Part shown: one piece after another, positions 53,537 to 62,440 of the stretch
Layout: each line of letters begins with the position of its first letter
Numbering within the stretch: position 1 is the stretch's first letter
DNA from: UBA1723 sp045642085
GTDB lineage: Bacteria; Bacteroidota; Bacteroidia; Bacteroidales; Paludibacteraceae
Direction: 5' to 3'
Length of the DNA stretch: 64,000 nucleotides
Assembly: GCA_045642085.1 (NCBI GenBank)
Contig: JAZUIF010000082.1
Span: forward strand, 8,292 to 72,291
Translations under genes and position numbers: made by a program
The notes under the pieces: model-generated
The model's input: the letters and a program-made list of their open reading frames with translations, nothing else
Told to the model about the DNA's origin: nothing
The model's database searches: none

Positions 53537-56500
53537 GTGAAAACTATTGATGGCCCAAAGAATGTAAAGACGTTGGCTAATTCAAATTCTAATATTATGG
53601 CAATTACTTTTGAACCGTTAGAACCATCTTTGGGGTATCGCGATTTTTTCGTGTATAAGGGTCAATTGGTTTATGTTCACTGTGACAAGATTGAGATTGG
53701 AAAGAAGTCCTTCTTTAAGAATGTTAACGATAGGGTTTTCTGTGCAAACGGACTTTTGTTAGTGGAAGGTTATGAACCCAAAGAAATTATAAATGGAAAG
53801 TCTGAACCTGTCGGTGATTTTGGTATTTATACATATGAAGACGGTCAATTCGTAAAGATAGATTGTGTTTTCACGCAAAACCAATATCGCGAATTTTTTG
53901 CGAAAGATATCTACTGTATTGCCGAATATGATGTTAAGGATGAAAGTTATAAGGTTGTTTTTAACGACCGTGGAACTGAATATTCCTTTGTTAATGAATG
54001 TAATTCAAACCTTTTTGCATTCTTTTTCAACACAAAACATCAGGTTCTGGCATTCATACATCATGACTTCTACATCTTTTTCACAAAAACAGGTAAGGAA
54101 CTCTGGTATTTGGAAAGAAATGAAAATTTCCAAATGATGTTCGATGTTGATGCTTTTGACCCAGATAGTGACATTCTCATTATTAAGTTGACTGAGAACA
54201 ATAGACATTACTCCGTCTGCTACAATATTCTAACGGGCGAAGTGATGTGGAAGCGTGAAGACAACCATTCGTTGTCGTTGACGGGAGTCAAATGTCATGA
54301 CGGCTTATATAGAGGATTGTTGGGTTATGGTCAAGACACTCTATTGTTTGAAATGAATCCGTTGAACGGAGAAACAAATATATTTACTTTGAAGGAAGGA
54401 GGAAAGTGTGTTAAGTTTGAAGGTATTTTGAACGATCTTGCCGACCATTATTTCCTTTATACCTTGAATGGAGACCGATTATATTTCGTAAAAAACTACA
54501 AAAATTATTTAGTTGGCGATAATAGAACACGTACCGTTGGAGTTGTTGATTTACAGACAATGTCTATCTTCGAGGAGCCTTGTCTCTCTTATTTCAGCAC
54601 TTCTGGTGCACCTATTATCCACAACGATATTTTGTATGTATTCTTTAATCAGCCACGCAATGAATTATTTCGTTTCGCTATTTCAACTGGAAATGACCAA
54701 GCTGTTAAGAATAAGACGAACACAAAGCAACCTTTGTCGGGTAACTATGTAGTGCTTTTACAAGGTGATTTTCTTGTTTATGTATTCGAATATGAGGCGT
54801 TTGTTGTTAACTTGACAACAGGACGCATTTGCCAGAGATTTATTGCAGATAATTCGAAATACACTCCACAGTCATCCATTATTGTTGATGGCAAACTTTG
54901 TCTCGTAAGTTCTTTTGCCAATGGATCTTCTGATATCCAAACAGAAAGAAAAGAGTATGTTATTGACGATGTCATCAGCGAAGAATTGGACGATAGGGTT
55001 AATGTTGATTTAGTTGAAATACTTGCTCATTGCTGCGATACGAACCTTGATAGAGAGTCAAGCTATAAACTTTTCTTCTATAAGAACAAGGTCTACGTTA
55101 TTAGCAAAACTGAGATTATAATTATTGATCTGGGAACGAAGTCGATGCAGGAAAAGATCGTTCCTAAAGATCGTTCATTCTATCCAGAATCTTCTTACAT
55201 TAACGGCAACATGTTGTGTCTGTATTCTATGGATAAGGTTTTGGGTATGTGCTATTACAGTCTTGACGACAAAGATCCATTTCATATAATGAAACATGAT
55301 CGATTCAATCCTGAAAACTCTTCCGAACAATGCCAGTTGGCTTATTATTATAGTATTGGCGAAGCTGGTGTTCCTAAAGACGATTCGAAAGCTGTTTACT
55401 GGTACACGCAATCGGCCAAACAGGGGCATCTTATAGCTCAAATAGAATTAGCTAAGCGTTACGAAAGCGGTAATGGTGTTCCTCAAGACGATAAACAGGC
55501 ATTGTATTGGAGAATATGCGCAGCAAAACAGGGAGACAAGGATTCTTGCTTCATTGTAGCAGAATGTTTTGCAAATGGCAGAATTGTAGAGAAAGACATG
55601 ATTACAGCTGTTCGATGGTATTTGACTGCTGCAAAAAAAGGTAGTAAAGAAGCTTCGGAGGTAATAGAAAGGTTGGAAAACGAAATGTGCATCGAATTGA
55701 CTTATGTTTACGCCAATTCTGGCAAAGCTGAAGCGCAATTCGAATTGGGATTACGTTACGAAACCGGCTACGGCATTAGACAATCGGTTAGTAAGGCGTT
55801 GATGTGGTACGAAAAGGCTGCAATTCTTAAATATGATAAAGCGATTGAGGCTTTCGAAAGACTAACGCCAAGGATTAATGATGCCTACTTAGGTGAGATC
55901 GTCTATCGAGGCCAGAATAGGTGGAGAGGAGAGACAACTTCTAATTTTTGTGGCAAGAAAACAGAGATGACAATCTTGTTGGAAGGTTCTGTCGACGGAA
56001 TTTCAAGTTCACAGCATCTAACTTATGCTGAATATTTAGTTCGCAAGGGAAACTTCTACAAGGATGTAATGGCGAAGGTAAGGGAGGTCTTTGGTGATAA
56101 GATATCGAAAGACGATTTTGTCAATCCAGAAGTGCTATTTATCGACCAGAATGGTAACTATGGTTGGGTTTGTTCAAAATCTTGGGACGAATACTATATT
56201 GCTGCCATTTTGTCCGATAACGACATTAAGTTGACGTCACCATATGTTCTTTACCATTATTCCGACTTTATCAACAGCAGAACAAAGACGGAATGGCACG
56301 TGGGCGACACTGCTTACCTCTATTTGTTTGGCATATTGGAAGGTATACCAGTTGAACGTGCTCTTTACGAATACAAGCATGATGAAGATGAAGAAATACG
56401 TAAAGGTAAACTAACCGATCGAGAAGTGGAACTTGTAAAGTGGTTGACCACTGAGTTCGATATTGCGTCTTTAGACTATGATATCGTTGATTACTGTAAC

Positions 56501-56725
56501 AATCGATACGAAATGTGGTGCGATAAAAGGATTGAAGCAAAAGACCTCTATGACGAGCTTACTCTCAAGCGTATTTATTTAAGAACTGAGCATGCAAAGA
56601 ATGGTCTTGGACCAGATATTTCTATTACAGGCGATTGTGAATGCGACGACGATCATGGTATTGCCATTGGTTTCAAAGACAAGGATTTTTATGGTATTGG
56701 TGATGAGGCTTTAGGTTTTGATTAA
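53537..56725 (+). CDS. Large Sel1-repeat protein with beta-propeller-like N-terminus
   Basis: 1062 residues from GTG 53537; ATG 53597 is the alternative, although the 20 codons between look coding. About 25-585 is rich in W/Y-tipped beta-strands and D-G turns, like a WD/PQQ-type propeller. Four Sel1 repeats follow at about 592-780 (Q-L-A-Y-Y-Y-S-I-G-E-A-G-V-P-K-D-D; A-x-Y-W-x-x-x-A-A-K-Q-G; G-Y-G-I-R-Q-S-V-S-K-A). The C-terminal ~270 residues contain L-F-I-D-Q-N-G-N-Y-G-W-V and end H-G-I-A-I-G-F-K-D-K-D-F-Y-G-I-G, which recalls small immunity-type domains (DUF6985/DUF2004-like). No signal peptide or membrane helix. The function is unknown. Confidence 0.75.
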   Translation: MKTIDGPKNVKTLANSNSNIMAITFEPLEPSLGYRDFFVYKGQLVYVHCDKIEIGKKSFFKNVNDRVFCANGLLLVEGYEPKEIINGKSEPVGDFGIYTYEDGQFVKIDCVFTQNQYREFFAKDIYCIAEYDVKDESYKVVFNDRGTEYSFVNECNSNLFAFFFNTKHQVLAFIHHDFYIFFTKTGKELWYLERNENFQMMFDVDAFDPDSDILIIKLTENNRHYSVCYNILTGEVMWKREDNHSLSLTGVKCHDGLYRGLLGYGQDTLLFEMNPLNGETNIFTLKEGGKCVKFEGILNDLADHYFLYTLNGDRLYFVKNYKNYLVGDNRTRTVGVVDLQTMSIFEEPCLSYFSTSGAPIIHNDILYVFFNQPRNELFRFAISTGNDQAVKNKTNTKQPLSGNYVVLLQGDFLVYVFEYEAFVVNLTTGRICQRFIADNSKYTPQSSIIVDGKLCLVSSFANGSSDIQTERKEYVIDDVISEELDDRVNVDLVEILAHCCDTNLDRESSYKLFFYKNKVYVISKTEIIIIDLGTKSMQEKIVPKDRSFYPESSYINGNMLCLYSMDKVLGMCYYSLDDKDPFHIMKHDRFNPENSSEQCQLAYYYSIGEAGVPKDDSKAVYWYTQSAKQGHLIAQIELAKRYESGNGVPQDDKQALYWRICAAKQGDKDSCFIVAECFANGRIVEKDMITAVRWYLTAAKKGSKEASEVIERLENEMCIELTYVYANSGKAEAQFELGLRYETGYGIRQSVSKALMWYEKAAILKYDKAIEAFERLTPRINDAYLGEIVYRGQNRWRGETTSNFCGKKTEMTILLEGSVDGISSSQHLTYAEYLVRKGNFYKDVMAKVREVFGDKISKDDFVNPEVLFIDQNGNYGWVCSKSWDEYYIAAILSDNDIKLTSPYVLYHYSDFINSRTKTEWHVGDTAYLYLFGILEGIPVERALYEYKHDEDEEIRKGKLTDREVELVKWLTTEFDIASLDYDIVDYCNNRYEMWCDKRIEAKDLYDELTLKRIYLRTEHAKNGLGPDISITGDCECDDDHGIAIGFKDKDFYGIGDEALGFD

Positions 56726-56861
56726 ACCAAAAAGAATAGAATATTATGAAGTCAGTTAACTGACTGAAAAAATCACGTGTGTTATACTATTCTTGTATGA
56801 GAAATCATTGGTTTAGATTGTGCATTCGATGTTGACTCTACATCGATAATTTAGCTGAAAA

Positions 56862-56894
56862 CAAAAAGCCCGACAGATTCTGCCGGGCTTTTTG
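56862..56894. terminator. Bidirectional terminator between convergent genes
   Basis: CAAAAAGCCCG (56862-56872) pairs perfectly with CGGGCTTTTTG (56884-56894). It serves the Sel1 gene and, on the minus strand, the transglycosylase gene. Confidence 0.9.
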
Positions 56895-56909
56895 CATTTT
56901 ATCTAATTG

Positions 56910-57968
56910 TTATTCATTCTTGTATTCAGGAAATCTTGTTCCGACATTCTGCAAATGTGCTGGTACACACTGAATCCATTTTTTGTTGTGGACCGGCAAT
57001 TGAGACGGTGGAAGACTGATGCATTCCTTCTTTGGAATGTTGATTGTGAATGTCTTACCTGGATGTTTTTTCAAGCTGTTGTCTCTCATCCATGCGTTGC
57101 TATCTTTTAGAATCTGTAGTGTGATTCCGTATGATTTAGCAAACTCGGTCAAGTTTGGAATAGCAGTGTCGACTTGAACTGGGAATGTTTCAACTGGAAA
57201 ATACAATTCGTTCTGAGTCAAGTAGAATCCTACGCGAGATGGATCTTCCAATACATATTTAGCCAATAGAATACGGTAGACATATCTGTTTGTCTCCTCA
57301 CTAAACTGCATATCGAAGAAATTCTTAGTCTGCTGAGCCTCCATTTGACGAACTACTCTAGCTCTACCAGTATTATACGATGCAGCGGCAAGAGTCCAGC
57401 TTCCTGTCGCATCATATGATTGTTTCAAATGGCGACAAGCAGCGCGAGTTGCCTTCTCAAGATTGTAACGCTCATCAACGTCAGGAAGAATCATTAGTCC
57501 AGCCTCTTTACCTGTCTGCTCCATAATCTGCCAGATTCCAGCAGCTTTTGTTGGCGACAAAGCGCGTTGGTCGAGACAACTTTCTATTACTGCCAAATAT
57601 TTGAAATCGTCAGGAATGCCTTCCTCCTTCAAAATTTTCTCAAGAATAGGGAAATAACGATTTGCTCGCTTTACCATCAAGAAAATGCTTGAGTGGAAAT
57701 AGCTGAAACTCAACAATTCACGGTCAAATCGTTCACGCATGTAGTAGTTTTTCAACTCTAATTTTTCGCCGCAGAATTCAATATTTTGTGGGATTGATGG
57801 CGCAATGTAGATCTGTGATGGGTCGACGGCACAAGCTGTTCCAGATTGGATATTTTTATTATCGTTGTTGTCGGCAATCATACATTGTGAGCAAAGAAGT
57901 GCTGTTGCCAATGTCGCACCACCAGCTAATACTCTAAATTTCATCTTGTTAGTCCTGTTGCTTTTCAT
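56910..57968 (-). CDS. Lytic transglycosylase (MltD/Slt-like)
   Basis: 352 residues from ATG 57968; the open frame begins with a TTG at 57992, and ATG 57944 would give M-K-F-R-V-L with the same signal. The hydrophobic N-terminus (R-V-L-A-G-G-A-T-L-A-T-A-L-L-C) is a signal peptide. The SLT domain is visible: Y-L-A-V-I-E-S-C-L-D near residue 123-132 with the catalytic Glu, A-A-G-I-W-Q-I-M near 142-149, A-A-A-S-Y-N-T-G-R-A-R-V near 195, and Y-V-Y-R-I-L near 228. It cleaves peptidoglycan glycan strands to 1,6-anhydroMurNAc ends. No LysM repeats are seen at the C-terminus, unlike MltD. The Usp gene lies 30 bp upstream. Confidence 0.9.
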   Translation of the reverse strand: MKSNRTNKMKFRVLAGGATLATALLCSQCMIADNNDNKNIQSGTACAVDPSQIYIAPSIPQNIEFCGEKLELKNYYMRERFDRELLSFSYFHSSIFLMVKRANRYFPILEKILKEEGIPDDFKYLAVIESCLDQRALSPTKAAGIWQIMEQTGKEAGLMILPDVDERYNLEKATRAACRHLKQSYDATGSWTLAAASYNTGRARVVRQMEAQQTKNFFDMQFSEETNRYVYRILLAKYVLEDPSRVGFYLTQNELYFPVETFPVQVDTAIPNLTEFAKSYGITLQILKDSNAWMRDNSLKKHPGKTFTINIPKKECISLPPSQLPVHNKKWIQCVPAHLQNVGTRFPEYKNE

Positions 57969-57998
57969 TTGATTAGCGTAGAGCGTTATCAATATCCA

Positions 57999-59111
57999 CT
58001 ACGCATGGAATATTAGTGTAGGGAAATTACCCTCGAATACAAATCTTCTTGTGACTCCAGTTTCTCCCGTGTTAAAAATACGAGAGATTAGCTTTCCTCT
58101 GTGGGTAGTCATCGACAATATGGAAATGTTTTTTTCATTCATATAGTCGCGGATGCTCTTGCTTGGATTAGCTCCGTCAAGGATTGCGGTATCAGCCTTT
58201 GCAGTAGGGTAGTGCTCTGCAAAATAGCTTTTGATTCCATTAAGCTTGATCTCGTTCCAAGTGTCTTTTGTTCCTGATTCGCGGAAATGAACTAGGTTGA
58301 CATTGATCTCTTTGAATGAAAGACGAGACATCATTTTTGAGAATGCTATCAAGTCGCGGTCATCAAAGTTGGTGATGAACATAATATTCTTAACCAAGTC
58401 GATGCTGTTGAATTCGATATTCTCAGGTATGACAAATACAGGGATTGGAGCACCTTCAGCCACTTCCGCGCTTACGCTACCGATCATGTCAGCCTCTTTC
58501 TTGCTTTTTTCACGAGTGGCCATAATGATCATCTCTGGTAGAAGAATCTCAGAGTATCTGATAATTTGTTCTTCCGGCACGCCTTCGAAAGCTATACATT
58601 TGAATTTTGCCTCAGCAAGCTCTCCTGCCTCAATTCGCTGTTGAATTGTCTTTTGAAATTCTTCAGCACGCTCTTTGGCTTCGGAATGAGCACGTTCAAT
58701 ACGTTCACGTAAAGCTTCTTTGTCAAAATCAATCATTCGGTTGAGAATTGTTCTGTTGTCAGTCTCCTCTGTGTGATAGACGTTTATCATCTCAATCTCA
58801 GCACCGATGGCGTTAGCCCATGAAAAAGCTAAAGGAAATGCTTTTTCTGATGTTGGAGTATAATCAAAAGGAAGAAGAATCACCTTTCGACTATTGTCGG
58901 CTTTATAATTCTCCCAATCCACACTTTCAACGATAGCCAATGCCTTCTCCAAATCAGCATCATCAATCTTCACTCTGAAACTAGCTGTAAGTGAAGGGAA
59001 TAACTGATTAACCTCTTCTGTGAAAGCATCAATACCGTTTGCCCTTAGAACAAGGACAAGCTTTTGAGCTTTCAATTCAGTATGCATCGCTAACGTTACA
59101 AAATTTGCCAT
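57999..59111 (-). CDS. DUF2007-like/universal stress protein fusion
   Basis: 370 residues. The N-terminal ~66 residues (A-M-H-T-E-L-K-A-Q-K-L-V-L-V-L-R-A-N-G-I-D-A-F...A-L-A-I-V-E) look like a DUF2007-type signal-transducing domain. Two Usp domains follow. Copy 1 (about 75-220) has V-I-L-L-P-F-D-Y-T-P-T-S-E-K-A and ends I-I-M-A-T-R-E-K-S...G-S-V-S-A-E-V-A-E-G-A-P-I-P-V-F-V-I-P, with a near-canonical nucleotide-binding G-x2-G-x9-G(S/T)-like loop. Copy 2 (about 235-370) has I-M-F-I-T-N-F-D-D-R-D and S-I-L-S-M-T-T-H-R-G-K-L. A role in stress signalling is known for the family; the ligand is unknown. Confidence 0.85.
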   Translation of the reverse strand: MANFVTLAMHTELKAQKLVLVLRANGIDAFTEEVNQLFPSLTASFRVKIDDADLEKALAIVESVDWENYKADNSRKVILLPFDYTPTSEKAFPLAFSWANAIGAEIEMINVYHTEETDNRTILNRMIDFDKEALRERIERAHSEAKERAEEFQKTIQQRIEAGELAEAKFKCIAFEGVPEEQIIRYSEILLPEMIIMATREKSKKEADMIGSVSAEVAEGAPIPVFVIPENIEFNSIDLVKNIMFITNFDDRDLIAFSKMMSRLSFKEINVNLVHFRESGTKDTWNEIKLNGIKSYFAEHYPTAKADTAILDGANPSKSIRDYMNEKNISILSMTTHRGKLISRIFNTGETGVTRRFVFEGNFPTLIFHA

Positions 59112-59128
59112 AATCGAAATATGAATTT

Positions 59129-59136
59129 CAAATTTA
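59129..59136 (-). promoter_or_regulatory. -7 box of the Usp/transglycosylase transcript
   Basis: TAAATTTG on the minus strand, 17 bp before the ATG at 59111. No good -33. Confidence 0.4.
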
Positions 59137-59167
59137 TGGTAAAAGTAGTAAAAAAATATTTATTTGC

Positions 59168-59201
59168 AAAAAAAAGGAGACGGTGTTACTCCCCGCCTCC
59201 C
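59168..59201 (-). terminator. Terminator of the nfeD-flotillin operon
   Basis: On the minus strand, GGAGGCGG pairs with CCGTCTCC (one mismatch), followed by T8. It lies 29 bp past the flotillin stop. Confidence 0.85.
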
Positions 59202-59229
59202 GTATAATCAGAGTGATAATTTGTCAAAA

Positions 59230-60771
59230 TTACTTCTCTTCCTTGACCTCTACAGCCTCTACGTCTTTTGGCTCCTCTTTCTTCTTAGCCAAATACTCTG
59301 GTAGGCTCATTCCTGCCTGGTCGAACAAATCCTGCAATGGGGGAACGCTCTTCATCAAACCTGATAGAAAATTGGCTGTGCTTGTTTTGCCATCACCATT
59401 TCCTCCACCGTTATCCCAAACAGTAACCTTGTCGATGTTGATACCCTTGACTGCCTCAACCTGTGTCTTAACCAACTCTGGAAGTTTCTCAAGTAGCAAT
59501 AGTGTGTAAGCCTTTGTCGCATCGCCACCAGCTGCCTGGATCATCTGATCGTAACCCTGTGCCTGCTTAGATAGCTGCTCGTAAAGACCCTTAGCCTGTG
59601 CCTCCATCTTAGCATAGATAGCGGCAGCCTCTCCCTGTGCCTTAACCTTGATTGCCTCAGCTTCTCCCTGAGCCTTGATAGCGATAGCGTCAGCCTCTCC
59701 CTTGGCGTTGATTGCAACAGCATCAGCCTGTCCTTTGGCAGTTACACGTTTCTGCTCTGCCTCTGCCTCTGCTGAAATCACGATACGCTTCTTCTCAATA
59801 TCCTGAGATACTAGGACGTTAGCTGCCTGTGTACTACGCTCACGCTCAGCACGTGCAAGCTCGGCTTTCTGCTCAGCTGCGTAAGCCTCCTCAAGGGCTT
59901 TGGCCTGTGCGATCTTCTCGGCTGCAACTGCCTTACGCTGTGCCTCAGCCTCTGCTGAACGACGGTCTGCATTTGAGTTTGCGATCTCAACCTGAGCCTG
60001 GTTCTCTCCGGCAACCGCCTTAGCGTTAGCCTCTGATGTGCGGATACGAGTCTCTTTCTGTGCCTCAGCCTCTCCGATAAGACCGATCTTATCCTGCTCT
60101 GCGACTGATACCTTAGCCTCGTTGTTTGCCTTAGCCTTACCTGTCTGTCCAAGTTTCTCCTGCTCAGCCACACGAACCTTAGCCTCGTTGATAGCCTTTG
60201 CAGCTGCCTCCTGTCCTAGAGCCTCGATATATCCAGACTCATCCTTGATATCGGTTACGTTTACATTGATAAGCTTCAAACCGATCTTCTTCAACTCTGC
60301 CTCGACATTGGCTGAAATAGCCTCAAGGAACTTGTCACGGTCTGAGTTCAACTCCTCGATACTCATTGTTGCGATTACAAGACGCAACTGACCGAATAGG
60401 ATATCTCTTGCCAACTCCTGGATCTGTGTTGCGCTCAAACCAAGCAAACGCTCAGCGGCAGCAAGCATTGTGTCAGGCTCTGTGCTGATACCGACTGTGA
60501 ATCGACAAGGCACGTCCACACGGATGTTCTGACGTGATAGTGCGTTTGTCAAGTTGGCATCAATACCGATAGGTGTCAATGAAAGATAAGCGTAGTCTTC
60601 TATGATAGGCCATACGAAAGCACCTCCACCATGAACACATTTGGCTGACTTCTTACTTCCGCTTCCTCCATAGATTACCAAGATCTTGTCGGATGGACAA
60701 CGGCGGTAGCGGTTGATAAGTGCGGCTACCAAACCGATTGCTACTGCAATGAAAATGAAAATTAATTCCAT
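59230..60771 (-). CDS. Flotillin-family (SPFH) protein
   Basis: 513 residues. A short N-terminal hydrophobic anchor (L-I-F-I-F-I-A-V-A-I-G-L-V-A-A-L) leads into the SPFH domain (about 30-200), with L-T-P-I-G-I-D, L-S-A-T-Q-I-Q-E-L-A-R-D-I-L-F-G-Q-L-R near 110-130 and I-G-L-K-L-I-N-V-N-V-T-D-I. After it come long Ala/Glu-rich helical repeats (E-A-K-V-R-V-A-E-Q-E-K...; A-K-G-E-A-D-A-I-A-I-K-A-Q-G-E-A), the flotillin coiled coil. The C-terminus has an acidic/lysine tail. Flotillins organise membrane microdomains. It is paired with an NfeD-type gene 62 bp upstream, the usual flotillin partner. Confidence 0.93.
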   Translation of the reverse strand: MELIFIFIAVAIGLVAALINRYRRCPSDKILVIYGGSGSKKSAKCVHGGGAFVWPIIEDYAYLSLTPIGIDANLTNALSRQNIRVDVPCRFTVGISTEPDTMLAAAERLLGLSATQIQELARDILFGQLRLVIATMSIEELNSDRDKFLEAISANVEAELKKIGLKLINVNVTDIKDESGYIEALGQEAAAKAINEAKVRVAEQEKLGQTGKAKANNEAKVSVAEQDKIGLIGEAEAQKETRIRTSEANAKAVAGENQAQVEIANSNADRRSAEAEAQRKAVAAEKIAQAKALEEAYAAEQKAELARAERERSTQAANVLVSQDIEKKRIVISAEAEAEQKRVTAKGQADAVAINAKGEADAIAIKAQGEAEAIKVKAQGEAAAIYAKMEAQAKGLYEQLSKQAQGYDQMIQAAGGDATKAYTLLLLEKLPELVKTQVEAVKGINIDKVTVWDNGGGNGDGKTSTANFLSGLMKSVPPLQDLFDQAGMSLPEYLAKKKEEPKDVEAVEVKEEK

Positions 60772-60833
60772 AAGATTTATTAATTATTTATTGTTATTTT
60801 TAATTTGAACTTCTCGGATCAGACATTGTTAAA

Positions 60834-61433
60834 CTATAGATCTGTTGTTGGTTTTAGTGATGCCACAAGAAGTATATTGTTGTTCAAAATCTCCATCACC
60901 ACTACTTTTGTTCCTGTAGGGATCATTTCTCCGTCTGTGACAGCGTCAAGTTCCTGCACTGAACCATCAAAACTGATCTGCACTTTTCCAGTTCCACTTC
61001 TGTTTGCTGGAATTCTCAAGTATACGCTGCATGTCTTTCCTTCTGCAGTGTTGATGTCAAATGCTCCGTTCGACTCAAGCTTCATCACTTTCTTCAATAG
61101 ATAGATGAATGCAACTACAAAAGATAATCCAAATAAAATAGCTATAATACCTAAAAGTATTGAGCTTGAAATAGTGTCATATAAACAAACTCCTGCCCAA
61201 CCGAATCCTAACAAGAAATTGATTGCATTTTTGACTGACAGCAAATCGGAAAAACCACTTCCGTCTAGAGCGTCGCCTCCATCTAAATCAATGTCGGTTT
61301 CAAAATCGCCAAGTCCTATTAATGAAATAGCAGTCTGGACAATAAATATTGTGGACGACACAATCGCAATTCCCCAATAAACTTTGATTCCTGGTTCCAA
61401 ATTGTTGAACCAATCTAAAAACATATCCACCAT
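60834..61433 (-). CDS. NfeD-like membrane protein
   Basis: 199 residues. Three to four membrane helices (about 18-40, 68-85, 91-112) are followed by a C-terminal OB-fold-like domain (about 125-195): N-T-A-E-G-K-T-C-S-V-Y-L-R-I, G-K-V-Q-I-S-F-D-G, and G-T-K-V-V-V-M-E-I. This is the short NfeD type (YuaF/YqiJ-like) without the ClpP-like protease domain. The acidic loop D-I-D-L-D-G-G-D-A-L-D is unusual. It is probably the flotillin partner downstream, sharing one transcript with a -7 box at 61483-61490. Confidence 0.87.
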   Translation of the reverse strand: MVDMFLDWFNNLEPGIKVYWGIAIVSSTIFIVQTAISLIGLGDFETDIDLDGGDALDGSGFSDLLSVKNAINFLLGFGWAGVCLYDTISSSILLGIIAILFGLSFVVAFIYLLKKVMKLESNGAFDINTAEGKTCSVYLRIPANRSGTGKVQISFDGSVQELDAVTDGEMIPTGTKVVVMEILNNNILLVASLKPTTDL

Positions 61434-61482
61434 GATCGTGCCCTCCTAATATTAGATTGTTATTAATTATTTTTCGTTTCTA

Positions 61483-61490
61483 CAAATATA
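61483..61490 (-). promoter_or_regulatory. -7 box of the nfeD-flotillin operon
   Basis: TATATTTG on the minus strand, 49 bp before the ATG at 61433. Confidence 0.45.
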
Positions 61491-61546
61491 TATTATTCGT
61501 GATGAATTTTGTTCAAAAAAGTATGAAATCGTAAGGTGATTTAGAT

Positions 61547-62143
61547 TTATTTAACAAATTGCGAAATGAAATACGATAATACATTAGGAATAGTCAAAAT
61601 CATAAATATGACTCCGTAAATGGCTCCCGAAATGTGAGCCTCATGACCAATATTGTCCATATTCTTCTTTGCCATGTAAGTTGAGTAGACGAGAAATAGA
61701 ATTGCAAAGATGAATGCTTTGATTGGAATTGCAAAGAAGAAGTATATTGTCGACAAAGGATTTATTAATATGTATGAAAAGATCACTGCGTTGATTGCTC
61801 CCGACGCTCCAATAGCTGTATATCTTGGATCGTCTCTGTGCATATACAATGATATGAGCGACGACGCGATTATCGACGTTAAATAGAAGATTATATACAT
61901 GTAGACTCCATAAAATTCTGTAAACAACTGCTCCATATATGGTCCAAAGAAGTATAATGTCAACATGTTGAAAAATAGATGGTTCCAGTCGGCGTGGACA
62001 AATCCGTTAGTAACCAAACGGTAGTATTCTTTGTTGTGAATGACTCTATATGGTTTTAATGACAACTTGTTGAACAACTCCTCATTGTTGAATGCTTGAT
62101 ATGATACAAGACATGTTATGGCGATGATGATGTATGTGATCAT
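61547..62143 (-). CDS. Rhomboid-family intramembrane serine protease
   Basis: 198 residues, six membrane helices, a compact rhomboid. Family features in order: H-A-D-W-N-H-L-F-F-N-M near residue 50-60 (the H-x3-H-x2-x-N box of helix 2), G-A-S-G-A-I-N-A near residue 113-120 with the nucleophile Ser, and G-H-E-A-H-I-S-G-A-I-Y-G near 168-179 with the catalytic His. So the Ser-His dyad is complete. Its substrates are unknown. It is preceded on the minus strand by a candidate -7 box TACTTTTG (62177-62170). Confidence 0.93.
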   Translation of the reverse strand: MITYIIIAITCLVSYQAFNNEELFNKLSLKPYRVIHNKEYYRLVTNGFVHADWNHLFFNMLTLYFFGPYMEQLFTEFYGVYMYIIFYLTSIIASSLISLYMHRDDPRYTAIGASGAINAVIFSYILINPLSTIYFFFAIPIKAFIFAILFLVYSTYMAKKNMDNIGHEAHISGAIYGVIFMILTIPNVLSYFISQFVK

Positions 62144-62169
62144 GGTAAATAATTTTATTAGTTGTAATG

Positions 62170-62177
62170 CAAAAGTA
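62170..62177 (-). promoter_or_regulatory. -7 box of the rhomboid gene
   Basis: TACTTTTG on the minus strand, 26 bp before the ATG at 62143. Confidence 0.45.
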
Positions 62178-62234
62178 ATTGATTTATATGAATTGTTGGC
62201 AGGTACAAGGCTTTATAATATGTAATTATATACG

Positions 62235-62335
62235 TGTTGTTCAAACTCGTTTGCTTATTGACGCTCGCCCTCCGGGCTTGCGTTGGAAGGGAGGGGTTAG
62301 GGCGTTCCGCCCTTAACAATCCTCTTTGGGACAAA
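62235..62335 (-). repeat. Dispersed intergenic repeat, copy 2
   Basis: Reverse-complement copy of 14236-14325. The core 62263-62324 has the GTTAAGGGC-GGAAC-GCCCTAAC stem, where copy 1 has TGAAT as the loop, so the stem is kept while the loop changes. It is GC-rich against AT-rich flanks, in the gap between the rhomboid and permease genes. Confidence 0.75.
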
Positions 62336-62402
62336 TTTATAAATAAAACCAGAAACCTGAAACTTTTTCCTTTTTTGCAATTCAGTTGCATATTTCTTCA
62401 TC

Positions 62403-62410
62403 TACTTTTG
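62403..62410 (+). promoter_or_regulatory. -7 box of the metal permease gene
   Basis: TACTTTTG, 30 bp before the ATG at 62441. Confidence 0.45.
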
Positions 62411-62440
62411 CTGCGTAAATAGAAATTAAATGGTTCAGTT

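Noticed and set aside
59541..60173. Arg-rich open frames in the flotillin region
   Set aside because: Out-of-frame readings of the Ala/Glu-rich coiled-coil repeats; their strong composition bias is inherited from the repeats.
62158..62391. 77-codon minus-strand open frame over the intergenic repeat
   Set aside because: Its content comes from the dispersed repeat (copy 2). It has no start signal and such translations of the repeat are a common annotation artefact.
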